A stretch of 64,000 nt of DNA from Salinispirillum marinum (lineage in GTDB: Bacteria; Pseudomonadota; Gammaproteobacteria; Pseudomonadales; Natronospirillaceae), in the NCBI RefSeq assembly GCF_042651565.1, contig NZ_JBHSDF010000003.1. One strand, 5' to 3'. This document shows positions 42,729-52,239 of the stretch, one piece after another (within the stretch, counting starts at the first letter, position 1; each line of letters starts with the position of its first letter). A program made the position numbers and the translations under genes. The notes under the pieces were generated by a model. The model worked only from the letters and a program-made list of their open reading frames with translations. It had not been told where the DNA came from and did no database searches.

Positions 42729-45572
42729 ATGCCGACACGACGACTGTTGGGAACTGTACTGTCGGTGTTACTGGGCTGGCCTTGGCTGGTGGCCGCAGAA
42801 CCCTTACAGCGCATCAACATAACCACTGAAACACAGCCTATCGGTTTGCCCGGTAGGCTGAACGGGCAGTTTGTTGAACTGGTCAACCCCTTGGCGGAAA
42901 CCACCCACTGGGTGCTGGTGGCGCATGAACCGCTGCTGGGCAGTTTTGAGGTACAGTGGAAAGCCCGCACCTTGAACGAAAACCGGGGTTCCGCGTCACT
43001 TTACCTACCGCAGCGCATCCAGCTAGGTTCACAACACCCCGATCCACCAAGCCGCCGCCCGGATGTGCTCTGGGCCGTCGCCATTGAGCTACCGCCCCTC
43101 AGCACAACGGAACTGCGCTGGTCCTTACAAAACGTAGGCCACGCACAAGTACCGGTCACCTTGGTCGACGCTGACGATTATGAACGGCAGCGCCTTTGGC
43201 GTTTAGTAAGCCTCGGAGCATTCCATGGCATTCTATTGCTGATCACGCTTTACAGTGTCTTGTTGTATTTCACCACCCAAAAACGCTTCTACCTGTTCTA
43301 TACCGTTTTGGGTGTGGTCATGAACCTGTATTTTCTGTCCAGCGGTGGGTTATGGAATCTGCTTCCCGGCTTGCTGCCGAATACCTGGTCACACCGCTTG
43401 ATGCTGGTCTGTATTGGTTTACACATCACACTGGTCGCTGCAACGCCTGTGGTGTTGCGGCAGCGGCGCAACAACGCCCCGTCGCAGTGGCGTGAACGTG
43501 CCCTGATATTGGGTGCCATCGTGGCACTGTTCACCCTACTGCAAGCATTTACACCCTGGTATGTCAGCATGACGCTCCCTTCCTTGGGGGTCGCGCTGGT
43601 GGTTACCATTATGGTAACGGTTTACTACGGGACTCTTTGGCTGCACCAACAACGTGATGCCTTTCGCTTGGTGAGCATCGCTTGGGCGATCTATTCCTTG
43701 GGTATCGTTCTGGTGCTGAGCAACCGTCTGCAATGGCTGCCCCGCAACCTTTGGACTGACTATGGAATTCACATAGGTGCACTGAGCACCTTCTCGCTGC
43801 TGTACGTGTCCTTAAACAATCAAATGCGCCGCGAGCGTGATCGTCGTATCGCGGCGCAACAATCGTCCATAAATCATTTAATGCGCTTTCAACGGCTGTA
43901 CATGAACGCCGAAGAAGGTTTTGTAACGGTCACACCCGAAGGTGTTCTGGTAGACGCTAATCCCGCATTTTGTCGTTTCTTTGACTGCGAAAACTTTCGC
44001 GAACTGAACACGAGCGGGCAGCTTGACCTAACCCTGATGTTGAAAGACCCGGAAGACTTCGAAACACTGCGCCATGAAGTGCAAACCCTGGGCAAAATGC
44101 AAGGCCGTGAAATGCGCTTGCAGACCGCCGAACAACGGGAACTCTGGATGCTGGTGCTGGCATGGCATGAAGATGCGCCCGGCAGAGGTGCCATAAAATG
44201 CAGTTTCATTGACATTACCGGCCGCAAAGCGTTTGAACAGCGATTGCAGTATTTAGCGACCCACGACCCGCTGACCGGCCTGTTAAACCGCCGGAGCTTT
44301 CTCTCCGCCATTCAAAAAGCTGTGGATGAACACAACCAGCCGAATGGGCGCTGGGGTCTGCTGTGCATCAATCTTGATAACTTTCGCTTGATCAACACCC
44401 AATGCGGACACGAACAGGGCGACCAAGCGCTGGCCCAGTTTGCTGCACAGTTACAAGCCACCTTGCCCATCGGCAGCATGACTGCGCGTACCGGAGCGGA
44501 CGAATTCGCGGCTTTACTGCCCCAGGCCGAAAACAGTACGGCAATGGATATCGCGGAACGGCTGCGCAAAGCAACCACCGATATTGCGTTCATTCACCAA
44601 AACAAACCCTACAATTTTGCCGCCAGTATTGGTGTGACAACCTTCTCTCCCGGCAAAAAAACCGCCGATGACATACTGGCGCGGGCCGACACCGCCTGTC
44701 AGGCGGCCAAAGAACAAGGAGGCAACCATGTTAATTTCTACACCGAAACCGACGCCGATTTGCAGCGCCGCCAAACCATGTCGGCTTGGGTATCTGAACT
44801 GTACAGCGCCCTCACCGACAACCGCTTCTTGTTGACTCGGCAAATCATTCAGCCTTTGTCATTCAATGAACCAGGGACGCATTACGAAGTTCTTTTGCGC
44901 TTGCGCTTACCTGACGGACGCATCGCCGCACCGGGCGAGTTTCTGCCTGCTGCTGAACGCTATGGCTTGATGGAAGCCATTGACCGCTGGGTGATCGAGC
45001 ATTTCTTTCAGTGGCTGCAGCAACATCCGCACCAATTAGCTGCCCTGCACCGCGCCAGCGTAAACCTGAGCGGGCAGTCGCTCAGCGCACCCGATAGCAT
45101 TCGGTTCATTCGACAACAGTTTCAGCGGTACGACATACCACCAGAGAAGATATGTTTTGAAATAACGGAAAGCATGGCGGTAACACGCATAGACGTAACC
45201 CAGCAATTTATCGCCGAACTGCGCAACGATGGCTGCTCTTTTTCGCTGGATGATTTTGGCACCGGTTATTCGTCCTACGGCTATTTAAAGCAACTGCCTG
45301 TGCAATACTTAAAAATTGACGGCAGTTTCGTACGCAACATGCTCACCACGGCATCGGATTACGCCATGGTGAAGTCCATTCACGATGTTGCGCAGAGCAT
45401 GAATTTGCAAACCATTGCCGAATTTGTGGAAAACGATGAGCTGCGCTACGCACTAAAGGAACTCGGGGTGCATTTCGGGCAGGGCTACGGCATCAGCAAG
45501 CCGGAGTTACTGCCCGATCAAAACAGCGAGGATCAATATTCTTCGTCTTTGTCACGAAAGGAAATCACCTGA
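42729..45572 (+). CDS. 7TMR-DISM sensor with GGDEF-like and EAL domains
   Basis: Membrane protein of about 947 aa. The ATG at 42729 has GGGACG upstream; an earlier TTG at 42711 is less likely. Signal peptide to about residue 23, periplasmic DISMED2 domain (about 30-165), seven membrane segments (about 170-385), PAS (about 395-520), GGDEF-like (about 525-690), EAL (about 700-940). The cyclase motif is GADEF near 589 (second Gly lost), so synthesis may be impaired. The EAL motif reads EVL at 719, a common active variant; EITESM, DDFGTGYSS and LKIDGSF are present. Its 3' end overlaps the ComFB gene by 40 nt. Confidence 0.93.
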   Translation: MPTRRLLGTVLSVLLGWPWLVAAEPLQRINITTETQPIGLPGRLNGQFVELVNPLAETTHWVLVAHEPLLGSFEVQWKARTLNENRGSASLYLPQRIQLGSQHPDPPSRRPDVLWAVAIELPPLSTTELRWSLQNVGHAQVPVTLVDADDYERQRLWRLVSLGAFHGILLLITLYSVLLYFTTQKRFYLFYTVLGVVMNLYFLSSGGLWNLLPGLLPNTWSHRLMLVCIGLHITLVAATPVVLRQRRNNAPSQWRERALILGAIVALFTLLQAFTPWYVSMTLPSLGVALVVTIMVTVYYGTLWLHQQRDAFRLVSIAWAIYSLGIVLVLSNRLQWLPRNLWTDYGIHIGALSTFSLLYVSLNNQMRRERDRRIAAQQSSINHLMRFQRLYMNAEEGFVTVTPEGVLVDANPAFCRFFDCENFRELNTSGQLDLTLMLKDPEDFETLRHEVQTLGKMQGREMRLQTAEQRELWMLVLAWHEDAPGRGAIKCSFIDITGRKAFEQRLQYLATHDPLTGLLNRRSFLSAIQKAVDEHNQPNGRWGLLCINLDNFRLINTQCGHEQGDQALAQFAAQLQATLPIGSMTARTGADEFAALLPQAENSTAMDIAERLRKATTDIAFIHQNKPYNFAASIGVTTFSPGKKTADDILARADTACQAAKEQGGNHVNFYTETDADLQRRQTMSAWVSELYSALTDNRFLLTRQIIQPLSFNEPGTHYEVLLRLRLPDGRIAAPGEFLPAAERYGLMEAIDRWVIEHFFQWLQQHPHQLAALHRASVNLSGQSLSAPDSIRFIRQQFQRYDIPPEKICFEITESMAVTRIDVTQQFIAELRNDGCSFSLDDFGTGYSSYGYLKQLPVQYLKIDGSFVRNMLTTASDYAMVKSIHDVAQSMNLQTIAEFVENDELRYALKELGVHFGQGYGISKPELLPDQNSEDQYSSSLSRKEIT

Positions 45573-45811
45573 GCCACCGCTTCATCGACGGCTTTTTGCA
45601 CCTTCTTACGCATTTCAATACGCTCGGGCGTGGTCAGGAAGAACGCCATATCCACCGAATGGCGATAATACCGTGCGGGCAAGTGGTTCAGCGCCAAGCA
45701 GGCGATATCGTTAAACTCGTCTTTGCTTAGGCCCTGATCTGAATGCTCATTGATGATGAAGTCCACCACCAGATCTTCATAGAAATTACTGATGTCAGCT
45801 TTAATCGTCAT
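45533..45811 (-). CDS. ComFB-family protein (possible c-di-GMP receptor)
   Basis: Small cytoplasmic protein of 92 aa with the late-competence ComFB domain: ALNHLPARYYRHSVDMAFFLT at about residues 40-60 is the family signature. ComFB proteins of cyanobacteria and others have been reported to bind cyclic di-GMP. The gene is convergent with the 7TMR-DISM GGDEF/EAL gene and overlaps its coding 3' end by 40 nt, which ties the two together physically. A signalling role is inferred, not shown. Confidence 0.85.
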   Translation of the reverse strand: MTIKADISNFYEDLVVDFIINEHSDQGLSKDEFNDIACLALNHLPARYYRHSVDMAFFLTTPERIEMRKKVQKAVDEAVAQVISFRDKDEEY

Positions 45812-45870
45812 AGTTTCGTCGTCTCATAGTCAATGTTGGGAACCAATGGCCTAGGATTATTTCCAAGGCT

Positions 45871-45985
45871 ACCATGGCATACCCCTAGGCCTGTTTACGG
45901 GACGCCGTGAATACATCCATGTAGGCTCGACTGCGGCATCCATGCCGCAGCACGCCCGTGCACAGTCCTAGGGGTATGCCATGGT
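45871..45985 (+). repeat. Long inverted repeat element, copy 3
   Basis: Arms 45871-45889 and 45967-45985 are perfectly complementary over 19 nt and extend about 5 nt further with one bulge. The core holds GGGACGCCGT (45899-45908), hairpin TAC-ATCCAT-GTA (45912-45923), GGCTCG, then stem CTGCGGC/GCCGCAG with loop ATCCAT (45931-45950), then CACGCCC. It lies downstream of parC, before the ComFB gene. Core as in copies 1 and 2, arms unrelated. Confidence 0.88.
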
Positions 45986-46072
45986 TAGCCCAGAAAGCCC
46001 GGCACCGCACATATCCAGCAGGTCGATGTCGATAATGCTCGACCTCTGCCCAGCCAATAATAGTGTAGTCGA

Positions 46073-48319
46073 CTATCCTAGCGACATGCCATCAACGCGT
46101 TGAAAACCGCGTGGTAATTTATTACCGCGGCGTCCGCGCTCGCCTATATAGTGCGCTAAATCTGCGCCTTTCAGGGTGAGCGTGCGCTTGCCCGACTGCA
46201 ACACCAACGCATCGTCAGGCATCAATACCGCCATACCCACCACGAATTCTTCGCCAGAGGCCACACGGGACGCCGGAACGTTCAGCATCTTATTGCCCTT
46301 ACCTTTTGCCAATTGTGGCAAATCACGCACCGGGAAAAGCAATAAGCGCCCTTCATTCGACGCCACGGCCAACAAGCTGTGGTTCAGATCGGAAATTCTT
46401 TGCGGCTGCATCACCTGCGCGCCCTCCGGTAATGTCAGCATCGCCTTACCGTTCTTGTTTTTACCTAACAGCTGCTCATATTGGGTGACAAAACCATAGC
46501 CTGCTGTGCTGCCCAGCACATACATCGCCTCCGGGTCATCCAACAGTAAGCCTTTGAAGGCGCAACCCGGTGGCAAGGTCAAACGCCCGGATACCGGCTC
46601 GCCTTGTCCGCGCGCGCTGGGTAACGTATGTGTTGGCAACGAATATGCCCGACCGGTATGGTCGAGCAACACCGTGGACTGGTTTGAGCGCCCCAACGCA
46701 GCCATGGCAAAGCGGTCACCCGACTTATAACTTAACCCTTCGGCATCCAATTCATGGCCTTTGCCTGACCGTATCCAACCCTTGTCCGACAGCACTACGG
46801 TGACCGGTTCATTGGGCATCAAATCCATTTCGCTGAACGCCGAAGCCTCACGGCGCACCACCAAGGGGCTGCGTCGCTCATCGCCATAGGTTTCCGCATC
46901 GGCCAACAGTTCTTTTTTGATCAACTGACGTAAACGCGCTTCCGAGCCCAAAATCTTTTCCAGCTTCTCGCGCTCGGCTTGCAATTCATCCTGCTCGCCG
47001 CGAATCTTCATTTCTTCCAAGCGCGCCAAATGGCGTAATTTCAAGTCCAGAATTGCGTCGGCTTGGATGGCACTCAAGCCGAATCGGCGCATCAATTCCG
47101 CTTTTGGCTCGTCTTCATGGCGAATGATGGCAATGACTTCATCTATGTTCAGATACGCCACCAGCAAGCCGTCTAAAATGTGCAGACGATCCAGTACCTT
47201 GTCCAACCGATACTGCAAACGCCGCCGCACCGTGGACTGCCGGAAGGTCAGCCATTCGCTCAAGATGCCACGCAAATCCCGCACGGCAGGCCGACCGTCC
47301 AAACCAATGAGGTTTAGGTTGACGCGATAACTTTTTTCCAAATCGGTGGTGGCGTAGAGATGGTTCATCAAGCCATCCACATCAATACGATTGGAGCGCG
47401 GTGTAATGACCAGACGGGTCGGATTTTCATGGTCGGATTCATCCCGCAAATCCGACACCATGGGTAATTTTTTGGCCTGCATTTGCGCGGCTATTTGCGT
47501 CAGCACCTTGCTCGGTGATGACTGAAACGGCAATTCCGTGATGATGATGTCGCCGTCATCCACTTCATAAATGGCCCGCGCTCGCACACTTCCCTTGCCG
47601 GTTTGATAGATTTTCTCTAGCTCGTCCCGCGGGGTAATGATTTCCGCCTTGGTGGGATAGTCCGGTCCTTTGACGTGCAACATTAAATCTTGGTTGGTGG
47701 CGCCCGGTGCATCCAATAAATGCACACAAGCCGATACAATTTCACGCACATTATGCGGTGGGATATCCGTTGCCATGCCCACGGCAATCCCCGTGGTGCC
47801 GTTCAGCAACACATGCGGCAGGCGTGAGGGCAGAATTTCCGGCTCGTCGAGCGTGCCATCAAAATTGGGCACCCAATCGACCGTGCCCTGCCCCAGCTCA
47901 CTCAACAACGTATCAGCAAAGGCCGCCAAACGTGATTCGGTATAACGCATCGCGGCGAAGGATTTCGGGTCGTCCGGTGAACCCCAGTTACCCTGTCCGT
48001 CCACCAACGGGTAGCGATAGGAAAAAGGCTGTGCCATCAACACCATGGCTTCGTAACAGGCGCTGTCGCCGTGCGGGTGAAATTTACCCAACACATCGCC
48101 CACCGTACGGGCCGATTTTTTATACTTGGCGGTATTCTTCAGCCCTAATTCGCTCATGGCGTATATGATGCGCCGCTGTACGGGTTTCAAACCATCGCCA
48201 ATGTGCGGCAGGGCACGATCCAGAATGACGTACATCGAATAATCGAGGTACGCTTTTTCGGTGAATTGCGCGAGTGAAATGCGCTCTACGCCATCCTGGT
48301 CGATGATGATATCGGTCAT
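46073..48319 (-). CDS. parC: DNA topoisomerase IV subunit A
   Basis: Type IIA topoisomerase subunit of 748 aa that, with ParE, unlinks daughter chromosomes. The catalytic tyrosine is Y126 in AAMRYTESRL. The quinolone-determining residues are wild type, S86 and E90 in HGDSACYEAM (matching S80 and E84 of E. coli). Breakage-reunion domain to about residue 490, C-terminal beta-pinwheel after that. Its partner parE is not in the window. It is flanked downstream by a long inverted repeat. Confidence 0.97.
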   Translation of the reverse strand: MTDIIIDQDGVERISLAQFTEKAYLDYSMYVILDRALPHIGDGLKPVQRRIIYAMSELGLKNTAKYKKSARTVGDVLGKFHPHGDSACYEAMVLMAQPFSYRYPLVDGQGNWGSPDDPKSFAAMRYTESRLAAFADTLLSELGQGTVDWVPNFDGTLDEPEILPSRLPHVLLNGTTGIAVGMATDIPPHNVREIVSACVHLLDAPGATNQDLMLHVKGPDYPTKAEIITPRDELEKIYQTGKGSVRARAIYEVDDGDIIITELPFQSSPSKVLTQIAAQMQAKKLPMVSDLRDESDHENPTRLVITPRSNRIDVDGLMNHLYATTDLEKSYRVNLNLIGLDGRPAVRDLRGILSEWLTFRQSTVRRRLQYRLDKVLDRLHILDGLLVAYLNIDEVIAIIRHEDEPKAELMRRFGLSAIQADAILDLKLRHLARLEEMKIRGEQDELQAEREKLEKILGSEARLRQLIKKELLADAETYGDERRSPLVVRREASAFSEMDLMPNEPVTVVLSDKGWIRSGKGHELDAEGLSYKSGDRFAMAALGRSNQSTVLLDHTGRAYSLPTHTLPSARGQGEPVSGRLTLPPGCAFKGLLLDDPEAMYVLGSTAGYGFVTQYEQLLGKNKNGKAMLTLPEGAQVMQPQRISDLNHSLLAVASNEGRLLLFPVRDLPQLAKGKGNKMLNVPASRVASGEEFVVGMAVLMPDDALVLQSGKRTLTLKGADLAHYIGERGRRGNKLPRGFQRVDGMSLG

Positions 48320-48485
48320 ATGTCTCGTTATCCGTTTCGCACTAAAGAAATAAATTCGTCGGGTTAATTACCGTGTGGCGACAGTGTACTGGGCAAGCCG
48401 CAAAAAACCCAGCCATAAGCCCATCACGTCTGTACATGAGCATGCTACACTGCCCGTAATTTCAAATGGTTACTGACGCGGCGGC

Positions 48486-50813
48486 ATGAGATACACCACC
48501 CCATTACAGGTTTTATTGGTCATCGGCGTGGTGCTCACCTCGACGCTGGGAATGACGGCGTATCAGTATCTGCAAGGCAGCCTACCACGTTTGCAAGGCA
48601 ACCATATTGTGCCCGGCTTACAGTCACGCGTGGAAATTGGGCGTGACAGTCAGGGCATTCCAAGCCTGCGCGCCAGCTTTCGTACCGACATCGCCTATGC
48701 GCTGGGATATTTGCACGCGCAAGAACGCTTCTTTCAAATGGACTTACAGCGCCGTACCGCTGCCGGGGAGCTGGCAGCACTGTTAGGGCCATCGGCTCTG
48801 CCGCAAGACCGCCGTAACCGCATGCATGTGTTTCGGCAACGGGCCGAGCGTGCCATCGCCCAACTGCCGGACGAGCAACGTGCGGTGCTGGAAGCCTATA
48901 CCGCCGGGGTAAATCAGGGTATTGGCGAGCAGCGCGAGCCCTCGGCAGAGTATTTACTGCTGCGGCAAACGCCCGAACCTTGGCGAGCGGAAGATTCGGC
49001 CCTGGTGATCTATGCCTTTTATCTGGCACTACAAGACAGCCAGGGTGAACGTGAACGCTCGCTCGATGCGCTGGCACAGGTTGTACCGGAAGACTGGTTT
49101 CGCTTTTTACTGGCCGCCGATGCGAGCCAAGAATCTGGCCTGACGCCGATTGATTACCCGACGGTGGTGCTGCCCAGCACCCCGTACACCGAACTCGTCG
49201 CCGACCCTGTACCCCATGCACCAGTTCAAGAAAGCTGGCCAACAATGAGTAATGGCGTTGCGGTGTCCGGTCGGCTGACCGACCATGGCAGCGCGTTGGT
49301 GGCCGGCGATATTCACCTACCCTTGCGGGTACCGAATTATTGGTATCGGGCGACGTGGCAGGTATCCGGTAGCGACCATGTTATAGCGGGGCTGACCTTG
49401 CCCGGCACCCCCATCATGGCGTTGGGCAGCAACCAACAGCTCGCCTGGACCTTCGTAAATGCCTTTGCCGATGCCAGTGATGTCATTCGCTTACAAACAC
49501 GCGCCGATGAATACCTTACCCCGGACGGCTGGGAGTCCTTCACGGTGCTGGATGAAGCCATCAATATCCGCGGCTCCAGTCCACAGCCGTTAAACATTCG
49601 CTACACCCGCTGGGGACCGGTCATAGGCCAGGACCATAACGGCCAATGGTTGGCCTTGCGTTGGCTGGCGCATGATGACAACAGTGTTAATTTTGACCTC
49701 TTAGCGCTGGAGACTGCCGACCAACTCAGCGACGTACTGCCTTTGCGGCGCATGGGTATACCCGGCCAGGGCATGTTGGTGGGTGATCGCGCGGGCGAAA
49801 TTCTATGGACTTACGCCGGTTGGTTGCCGAACCGCCGCGACCAAGACGGCAATTTACCCCGAGACTGGTCGACCACGAACGCCGCTTTGGCCGGTTTTCA
49901 GCTCAATAATCCGACCTTACGCGGTGCGGACCGATTATGGCATGCCAACAACGCACCGCTGGCTGATCCGGCACTGGCCGACCAAGGCTTCGCGCCGGGC
50001 TACCGTGCCCAACGCTTAGCGGCTCAGCTCAACAGCAGCGAGCGCTTTACCACCACCGACCTTTTCAACCTGTTGCAGGACGAACAAACACCCGCCATGC
50101 AACGCTGGTATGAACACCTACAGGCGCACATTGAGACGCTGGCAGATACCGAACGCGCCGCCGCAGAAGCCGCTCTGGCCGACTGGACCGGCAGCGCCAG
50201 TGCCGACAGCGTGGCCTATCGATTTGTCCGCACGTACCGCGATGAACTGTTGGCCCGCGTGCTGGGACCGGTATTTGCGCATGTCGCACAACAGTCGGCA
50301 ACCTTTGCCACAGCGCGCATTACCCAACGAATCGACACCCCTTTGTGGCGCTTGGTTCAGTCGGCGGAGCCGCACTTACTGAACCCGGCGTATGACACGT
50401 GGCAAGACCTGTTCACCGGTGCAGCCCGAAATGCACTCAACAGCCTTGAAGGCGAGCAACGCCTGCTGGAAAACGCCACCTGGGGCCACATCAACCGCAC
50501 CACCTTTGAACACCCCATGGGTAATGAAATACCGGTGTTGCGCTGGATCATGAACATTCCCGGCAGCCCACGTGGCGGCGACCTGTACAGCATCAACGTG
50601 AATTCGGGCCGCTTAGGGGCCTCTTTTCGTATGGCCGTAGCGCCCGGTCAGGAAACCGAAGGCTTGCTACACATGCCCACCAGTCAATCCGGGCATTTGC
50701 TCAGCCCCTACTATTGGCGCGGCCACCAAGACTGGGCCACGGGAACGCCGTCCCCGTTCTTACCCGGCACTACGGAATACCAACTGACCTTGATACCCGA
50801 ACGCCCCGCCTGA
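48486..50813 (+). CDS. Penicillin acylase family protein
   Basis: N-terminal nucleophile hydrolase of 775 aa, made as a precursor and cleaved to expose the catalytic Ser. The nucleophile is S255 in TMSNGVAVSG; before it is the alpha chain and linker, after it the beta chain. An N-terminal hydrophobic stretch (about 8-25) indicates export. It may cleave acyl-homoserine lactones or beta-lactam side chains; the specificity cannot be predicted. dgt follows 14 nt after the stop and may be co-transcribed. Confidence 0.92.
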   Translation: MRYTTPLQVLLVIGVVLTSTLGMTAYQYLQGSLPRLQGNHIVPGLQSRVEIGRDSQGIPSLRASFRTDIAYALGYLHAQERFFQMDLQRRTAAGELAALLGPSALPQDRRNRMHVFRQRAERAIAQLPDEQRAVLEAYTAGVNQGIGEQREPSAEYLLLRQTPEPWRAEDSALVIYAFYLALQDSQGERERSLDALAQVVPEDWFRFLLAADASQESGLTPIDYPTVVLPSTPYTELVADPVPHAPVQESWPTMSNGVAVSGRLTDHGSALVAGDIHLPLRVPNYWYRATWQVSGSDHVIAGLTLPGTPIMALGSNQQLAWTFVNAFADASDVIRLQTRADEYLTPDGWESFTVLDEAINIRGSSPQPLNIRYTRWGPVIGQDHNGQWLALRWLAHDDNSVNFDLLALETADQLSDVLPLRRMGIPGQGMLVGDRAGEILWTYAGWLPNRRDQDGNLPRDWSTTNAALAGFQLNNPTLRGADRLWHANNAPLADPALADQGFAPGYRAQRLAAQLNSSERFTTTDLFNLLQDEQTPAMQRWYEHLQAHIETLADTERAAAEAALADWTGSASADSVAYRFVRTYRDELLARVLGPVFAHVAQQSATFATARITQRIDTPLWRLVQSAEPHLLNPAYDTWQDLFTGAARNALNSLEGEQRLLENATWGHINRTTFEHPMGNEIPVLRWIMNIPGSPRGGDLYSINVNSGRLGASFRMAVAPGQETEGLLHMPTSQSGHLLSPYYWRGHQDWATGTPSPFLPGTTEYQLTLIPERPA

Positions 50814-50827
50814 GGAGATGACCGACC

Positions 50828-52171
50828 ATGAACCTACCGCAGCGTATGCAATGGGATCGATTGTTGAGCACCGAACGGCATGCCCACTCGGCGCTTGAAC
50901 CGCATGAACTGGGGCGTAGCCACTTCCACAAAGACTACGACCGTATTGTTTTTTCCAATGCCTTTCGGCGCTTGAGTGGCAAAACGCAGGTGCATCCGCT
51001 GTCGCTGAATGACCACGTGCATACCCGGCTAATTCACAGCGTTGAGGTGGGCAGTGTGGGCCGGTCGTTGGGCTTAAAAGTGGGCGAGCGAATCCATGAA
51101 GACCTTCCCGATTGGATTCAGCCCGACGACTTAGGCGTGATTGTGCAGGCCGCTTGCTTGGCGCATGACATTGGCAACCCACCCTTTGGCCATGCCGGTG
51201 AATATGCCATTCAAGACTGGTTCAAACAGCCGCAAAACGCAGCCCTGCTGGACAATCTAACCGACAGTGAACGCTTGGACGTGCAAAGTTGGGAAGGCAA
51301 TGCGCAAGGGTTTCGCATCGTCACACAGGTGGAGTATCACCTGTTTCGCGGCGGGTTACGCCTTACCTACCCGACCATCGCCAGCATGTTGAAATACCCC
51401 TGGACCGCACAGCACAAAAACAGCAAAGGTAAATTTGCCTGTTTTCAACATGAGGCGTCCACCCTGAACCACATTGCCGGTCGACTGGGTTTACTGCAAC
51501 GTGGTGCGCAGGCCTGGTGCCGCCACCCGCTGTCGTACCTGATGGAAGCCGCAGATGACATCTGCTACGCCATCATCGACTTAGAAGACGCCGTGGACTT
51601 GCGCATCCTCAGTTTTTCCGAAGTACAAGCCATCATGCTGGGCTTGAACCCGCAGGCTGAATTAAACATCACTGGCAGCGGCACCGAAGTGGCACCCTTG
51701 CGTCAACTCGCAGCGCTGCGCGGTAAGGCGATGCAGGCGGTGATTGATGCGGTCGCCGATGCGTTTATGCAGCAACTGGACGTCATCATGCGCGGTGAAT
51801 TGGACGGTGACTTATTGGCCTATTGCCCGCAACACATTCAAGAAGGCATCCGTAACGCGAAACAACTGGCCCGGCAGAAAGTGTTTAAAGACCGCCACAA
51901 AACCGAAGTGGAAATTGGTGCCTACACCACACTGAGCACTTTGCTGCATGCCTTTCTGAGCGCTGGCCATGAACTGCATGACAAACAAGGGCATGATCTC
52001 AGCTATCGCACGCAACGGGTATTGGATTTGATGCGCGAGGACGCGCCGAACGCCGACTGGCCGTTGTATCAGGTGTATTTACGCATTCTGGATTTTGTGA
52101 CCCAACAGACGGATCAATACGCGAATTATCTGGCCAAACAAATCGGCGGCGTGCCATTAATGTCACGTTAA
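50828..52171 (+). CDS. dgt: Deoxyguanosinetriphosphate triphosphohydrolase
   Basis: HD-domain hydrolase of 447 aa that splits dGTP into deoxyguanosine and triphosphate. DYDRIVFSNAFRRLSGKTQV near residues 38-57 is the family signature; the HD metal residues lie in HTRLIHSVEVG, LAHDIGNPPFGHAGE and EAADDICYAI. The ribosome site is GAGGAG. It can limit dGTP pools and, in related proteins, defend against phage; no such role is shown here. Confidence 0.95.
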   Translation: MNLPQRMQWDRLLSTERHAHSALEPHELGRSHFHKDYDRIVFSNAFRRLSGKTQVHPLSLNDHVHTRLIHSVEVGSVGRSLGLKVGERIHEDLPDWIQPDDLGVIVQAACLAHDIGNPPFGHAGEYAIQDWFKQPQNAALLDNLTDSERLDVQSWEGNAQGFRIVTQVEYHLFRGGLRLTYPTIASMLKYPWTAQHKNSKGKFACFQHEASTLNHIAGRLGLLQRGAQAWCRHPLSYLMEAADDICYAIIDLEDAVDLRILSFSEVQAIMLGLNPQAELNITGSGTEVAPLRQLAALRGKAMQAVIDAVADAFMQQLDVIMRGELDGDLLAYCPQHIQEGIRNAKQLARQKVFKDRHKTEVEIGAYTTLSTLLHAFLSAGHELHDKQGHDLSYRTQRVLDLMREDAPNADWPLYQVYLRILDFVTQQTDQYANYLAKQIGGVPLMSR

Positions 52172-52239
52172 AGGAAACACCTTCGGCCCGAATGGTCTAT
52201 ACTTTGGCCGAACCTATCCGTTCGATCAAGGAACCGCGG

